Source: Winogradskyella sp.
GTDB taxonomy: Bacteria > Bacteroidota > Bacteroidia > Flavobacteriales > Flavobacteriaceae
Reading direction: 5' to 3'
Assembly (NCBI GenBank): GCA_030149115.1
Contig: JASBSE010000233.1
Span: 1-8,642, forward strand
DNA: 8,642 bases
Positions within the stretch are counted from its first letter, which is position 1. Each line of letters starts with the position of its first letter. The translations under genes and the position numbers were made by a program. Shown here piece after piece: positions 5,630-8,642 of the stretch. The notes under the pieces are model-generated. The model worked only from the letters and a program-made list of their open reading frames with translations. It was not told the DNA's origin and did not search any database.

Positions 5630-7171
5630 TTATAATGGAATGTTACCATGCTTACGTTTAGGCTTATTAACTTCTTTATTCTCAAGCATACTAAATGCTT
5701 TTATTAGTTTTCTTCGTGTATTTTGTGGTAAAATAACTTCATCAATGTAACCTCGTTCTGCAGCACTATATGGATTAGCAAAGAGTTCTGCATATTCAGC
5801 TTCTTTTTCTTTCCATTTCGTTTCAGGATCTTCTGCAGCAGTAATTTCGCGTTTAAAAATAATTTCTGCAGCACCTTTAGCTCCCATTACGGCAATTTCA
5901 GCATTTGGCCAAGCAAAGTTCATATCTGCACCTATGTGTTTAGAGTTCATTACATCATAAGCACCTCCATACGCTTTACGTGTAATAACGGTAACTCTTG
6001 GTACAGTTGCTTCACTAAATGCATATAATAATTTAGCACCATGTACTATGATGCCATTCCATTCTTGATCGGTTCCCGGCAAGAAACCAGGTACATCTTC
6101 CAATACTAACAATGGAATATTGAAAGCATCACAAAAACGCACGAATCTAGCAGCTTTTTTAGAACTCTTTACACCTAAAACACCTGCTAAAAACATAGGC
6201 TGATTGGCAACAATACCTATAGATTTTCCACCAAGTCTTGCAAAACCAACTATAATATTTTTAGCATAATCTTTATGAATCTCATAGAATGAATTTTCAT
6301 CAATAATACCTTCTATGACACTGTGCATATCGTAAGGTTTATTAGGATTATCAGGAACTATATCAGAAAGGCTTTCCCTTGTTTCATCCTTAAGTTCAAA
6401 CTCTAAATCTTCTGGTTTTTCTCTGTTGCTTTGTGGTAGATAACTTAATAACTTTTTAATATCCTCAAGACATTCCACATCGTTTGCAGAAGTTTTGTGT
6501 GCAACTCCTGATTTGGTAGAATGTACACTTGCACCACCAAGTTCTTCACTTGTTACTTCTTCGTTTGTTACGGTTTTTACAACATTAGGACCTGTAACAA
6601 ACATGTAACTGGTATCTTGAACCATTATCGTAAAATCTGTCATTGCAGGTGAATATACAGCACCACCAGCACAAGGACCCATTATAGCTGAAATTTGAGG
6701 AATAACTCCTGATGCTTGTACATTTCTGTAAAAAATATCTGCATAACCACCTAGCGAGCGTACACCTTCTTGGATACGTGCACCACCAGAATCGTTAAGA
6801 CCTATAACTGGAGCACCAACATTAACAGCCATATCCATTATTTTGCAGATTTTTTCAGCATGCGTTTCAGATAATGAACCACCAAATACCGTGAAATCCT
6901 GAGCAAAAACATAAACTAAGCGGCCATCAACAGTACCATAGCCTGTAACTACACCATCACCATAAAACTTTTGATCTTCCATACCAAAGTCTTTGGTTCT
7001 ATGAGTTACTAAAGCACCAATTTCTTCAAAAGAGCCTTCATCTAACAAATAAAGAATACGCTCTCTAGCTGTTAGTTTTTTCTTTTCATGTTGCTTATCT
7101 ATTCGTTTTTGACCTCCTCCTAATTTAGATAAGGCCATTTTTTCATTAAGTGTTTTTATTTTAGAACTCAT
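5630..7171 (-). CDS. pccB: Biotin-dependent acyl-CoA carboxylase carboxyltransferase subunit, probably propionyl-CoA carboxylase beta
   Basis: The 513-residue protein is a full-length carboxyltransferase of the PccB/MmdA type: two crotonase-like halves, about 1-260 and 280-513. It moves CO2 from carboxybiotin to an acyl-CoA, most likely propionyl-CoA to methylmalonyl-CoA, in the cytoplasm. The N-terminal LTARERI (33-39), FTVFGGSLSETHAEK (93-107) and NDSGGARIQEGV (126-137) are family hallmarks. The oxyanion-hole glycines lie in GPCAGGAVYSPA (165-176) and in KAYGGAYDVMNSKHIGAD (399-416). Asp406 stands where Streptomyces PccB has the Asp reported to favour propionyl- over acetyl-CoA. The C-terminus KHGNIPL is also typical. 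The gene starts 6 nt after the biotin carboxylase stop. Methylmalonyl-CoA decarboxylase alpha is the main alternative, but the adjacent biotin carboxylase argues for an ATP-dependent carboxylase. An acetyl-CoA or mixed acyl-CoA substrate remains possible. Confidence 0.93.
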   Translation of the reverse strand: MSSKIKTLNEKMALSKLGGGQKRIDKQHEKKKLTARERILYLLDEGSFEEIGALVTHRTKDFGMEDQKFYGDGVVTGYGTVDGRLVYVFAQDFTVFGGSLSETHAEKICKIMDMAVNVGAPVIGLNDSGGARIQEGVRSLGGYADIFYRNVQASGVIPQISAIMGPCAGGAVYSPAMTDFTIMVQDTSYMFVTGPNVVKTVTNEEVTSEELGGASVHSTKSGVAHKTSANDVECLEDIKKLLSYLPQSNREKPEDLEFELKDETRESLSDIVPDNPNKPYDMHSVIEGIIDENSFYEIHKDYAKNIIVGFARLGGKSIGIVANQPMFLAGVLGVKSSKKAARFVRFCDAFNIPLLVLEDVPGFLPGTDQEWNGIIVHGAKLLYAFSEATVPRVTVITRKAYGGAYDVMNSKHIGADMNFAWPNAEIAVMGAKGAAEIIFKREITAAEDPETKWKEKEAEYAELFANPYSAAERGYIDEVILPQNTRRKLIKAFSMLENKEVNKPKRKHGNIPL

Positions 7172-7177
7172 AGTATC

Positions 7178-8617
7178 TTAATTAGGTAGTCTTAATAATT
7201 TTTGGTCTTCCAGATATTGTTTCAAAGCTAATTTGGCAGCAATTTCTGCTTCAGCTTTATGTTGCTCTTCTAAAAGGCTAGGTGAGTAGTATTTTTTTAC
7301 AAAATGAGTGTCGAAGTTTCCACTTCTAAACGCATCGTGCTCACAAACAAAACGACCAAAAGGTAATGTAGTTTGTACACCTTTAACGTGATAGTTATCA
7401 ATTGCTTTTATCATAAGCTCAATGGCTTCTGCTCGTGTTTTGCCATAAGTAATCAATTTAGATAGCATTGGATCGTAATAGATTGGTACGTCCATGCCTT
7501 CTTCAAAACCGTTATCTACGCGGATATTTTCACCAACAGGTAATTGGTAAACCTCTAAATTACCAACACTTGGTAAGAAATCATTCATAGGATCTTCTGC
7601 ATATACACGAAGCTCTAAGGCGTGACCATTAATTTTTAAGTCTTCTTGTTTAATGTCTAAAACTTCACCACGAGCCACTTTAATTTGAAGCTCAACTAAA
7701 TCAACACCAGCAATCCATTCAGAAACAGGGTGCTCAACTTGTAATCTAGTGTTCATTTCTAAGAAATAGAAATTATGGTCGGCATCCATTAAAAATTCAA
7801 CTGTACCAGCGCCAACATAATCACAAGAACGTGCTACGTTTATTGCAGCTTGTCCCATTTTTTCTCTTAATTCTGGAGTTAATATGGCAGAAGGTGCTTC
7901 TTCAACAACCTTTTGATGACGACGTTGCACAGAACATTCACGCTCAAAAAAATGAACAATATTGCCATGTGTATCTGCCATGACCTGAATTTCGATATGT
8001 CTTGGAGAGGTGACGTATTTTTCTACAAAAACAGAACCATCACCAAAAGCAGAAGTAGCTTCACTAATGGCACGCTTCATCTGGCTTTCAACATCTTTCT
8101 CATTTTCAACAACACGCATTCCTTTTCCTCCACCACCAGCAGCGGCTTTTATGAGTATAGGTAGGCCAATTCGTTTTGCAATATCAACGGCTTCTTTTGG
8201 ATCCGTAACAGCATGGTCTACGCCAGGTACCATCGGAATATCGTAATCTTTAACAGCATCTTTAGCTGCTAATTTGTCTCCCATCATTTTTATGGCTTTA
8301 GAACGTGGACCAATAAAAATGACGTCATTTTTTTCGCATAACTCAGCAAAATCTGCATTTTCGCTTAAGAAGCCATAGCCAGGATGAATACCATCGACAT
8401 TTAATGATTTTGCGACTTCAATAATTTTATCACCTTTAAGGTAAGATTGGTTAGATGGTGCAGGACCAATGCAAACAGCTTCGTCTGCATATTTTACATG
8501 TGGTGCATTTCTATCGGCTTCAGAAAATACAGCGACTGTTTTTATTCCCATTTTTTTTGCAGTTCGCATGACACGAATTGCAATTTCGCCACGATTGGCA
8601 ACTAATATTTTTTTCAT
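7178..8617 (-). CDS. accC: Biotin carboxylase subunit of an acyl-CoA carboxylase
   Basis: This 479-residue ATP-grasp enzyme carboxylates protein-bound biotin with bicarbonate and ATP. It opens with KKILVANRGEIAIRV (2-16), the standard N-terminus. By alignment with E. coli AccC from memory, the ATP-binding lysines are Lys115 and Lys157. The glycine-rich loop is GGGGKGM (161-167), and His207/Glu209, Lys236, Glu274 and Glu287 are in place. The catalytic stretch EMNTRLQVEH (287-296) and Arg337 are also present, so every catalytic residue I can check is intact. The length is near the 449 of E. coli AccC plus a charged C-terminal tail (about 448-479). No biotin-lipoyl domain with an MKM motif is fused, so the carrier must be a separate protein. 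The start lies one base after a reading frame that ends at 8619, and the carboxyltransferase follows after 6 nt. It could equally be labelled pccA, since it shares this operon with a PccB-type subunit. Confidence 0.94.
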   Translation of the reverse strand: MKKILVANRGEIAIRVMRTAKKMGIKTVAVFSEADRNAPHVKYADEAVCIGPAPSNQSYLKGDKIIEVAKSLNVDGIHPGYGFLSENADFAELCEKNDVIFIGPRSKAIKMMGDKLAAKDAVKDYDIPMVPGVDHAVTDPKEAVDIAKRIGLPILIKAAAGGGGKGMRVVENEKDVESQMKRAISEATSAFGDGSVFVEKYVTSPRHIEIQVMADTHGNIVHFFERECSVQRRHQKVVEEAPSAILTPELREKMGQAAINVARSCDYVGAGTVEFLMDADHNFYFLEMNTRLQVEHPVSEWIAGVDLVELQIKVARGEVLDIKQEDLKINGHALELRVYAEDPMNDFLPSVGNLEVYQLPVGENIRVDNGFEEGMDVPIYYDPMLSKLITYGKTRAEAIELMIKAIDNYHVKGVQTTLPFGRFVCEHDAFRSGNFDTHFVKKYYSPSLLEEQHKAEAEIAAKLALKQYLEDQKLLRLPN

Positions 8618-8618
8618 T

Positions 8619-8642
8619 TTATTCGAATTCGATTAAAAGTGC
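8619..8642 (-). CDS. C-terminal end of an upstream gene, probably the biotin carboxyl carrier protein (partial)
   Basis: Reading the minus strand from the window edge gives GCA CTT TTA ATC GAA TTC GAA TAA, that is ALLIEFE and a stop, one base before the biotin carboxylase ATG. Biotin-lipoyl domains usually end with a strand of this kind (a short hydrophobic run then acidic residues). A carrier gene is the expected missing partner, and carrier-AccC-PccB is a common order in the Bacteroidota. Only seven codons are visible, so the identity rests on context more than on sequence. No promoter for the operon lies inside the window. Confidence 0.5.
   Translation of the reverse strand, partial: ALLIEFE

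Noticed and set aside
5508..5750. Plus-strand 80-codon open frame across the nrdA end and the terminator
   Set aside because: It overlaps the nrdA C-terminus, runs through the terminator hairpin and into the antisense of the carboxyltransferase gene; a chance frame.
7913..8246. Two plus-strand open frames antisense to the biotin carboxylase gene
   Set aside because: Both lie opposite highly conserved catalytic coding sequence and overlap each other in different frames.
1..8642. CRISPR arrays, tRNA or rRNA genes, insertion sequences, prophage or defence genes
   Set aside because: No regularly spaced repeats, RNA-gene signatures, transposase motifs or terminal inverted repeats were recognised on either strand.

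Overview
The window looks like chromosomal DNA of a member of the Bacteroidota, most likely family Flavobacteriaceae. It is AT-rich, its genes start without Shine-Dalgarno sequences and sit behind A/T-rich leaders, and one TAnnTTTG-type -7 element is visible. The protein complement fits too: a class I ribonucleotide reductase with the nrdB-nrdA order and an ATP-cone on NrdB, plus a split propionyl-CoA-type carboxylase operon. The genus cannot be read from this sequence.

Layout. (1) 1-1116, minus: a Bcr/CflA-type MFS drug exporter, cut at its C-terminus by the window edge. (2) 1117-1199: a short divergent promoter region. (3) 1200-2179, plus: a two-gene unit, a DinB-superfamily four-helix protein with an intact His3 metal site and a RimJ/RimL-type GNAT acetyltransferase, 2 nt apart. 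(4) 2180-2495: a 316-bp gap with two inverted repeats; it must hold the control region of the next operon. (5) 2496-5560, plus: nrdB and nrdA, 2 nt apart, followed by a symmetric intrinsic terminator at 5580-5612 that can serve both strands. (6) 5630-8642, minus, convergent to nrd: a carboxyltransferase (PccB type), a biotin carboxylase (AccC type), and at the very edge the last seven codons of an upstream gene, probably the biotin carrier protein.

How the genes work together. nrdB and nrdA encode the two subunits of an aerobic ribonucleotide reductase that makes dNTPs. The overall-activity switch, the ATP-cone, usually forms the N-terminus of NrdA; here it forms the first ~95 residues of NrdB, and NrdA begins almost directly with its catalytic domain. 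This arrangement has been characterised in Leeuwenhoekiella blandensis, so it is unusual but not new. The minus-strand operon encodes a three-polypeptide biotin-dependent acyl-CoA carboxylase (carrier, biotin carboxylase, carboxyltransferase), probably acting on propionyl-CoA. The first three genes look like ordinary accessory genes with no evident tie to either enzyme.

I found no CRISPR array, rRNA, tRNA, insertion sequence or phage gene, and nothing I would call a previously undescribed system. The points most worth a second look are the NrdB domain architecture and metal site, and the unexplained inverted repeat in the nrdBA leader.
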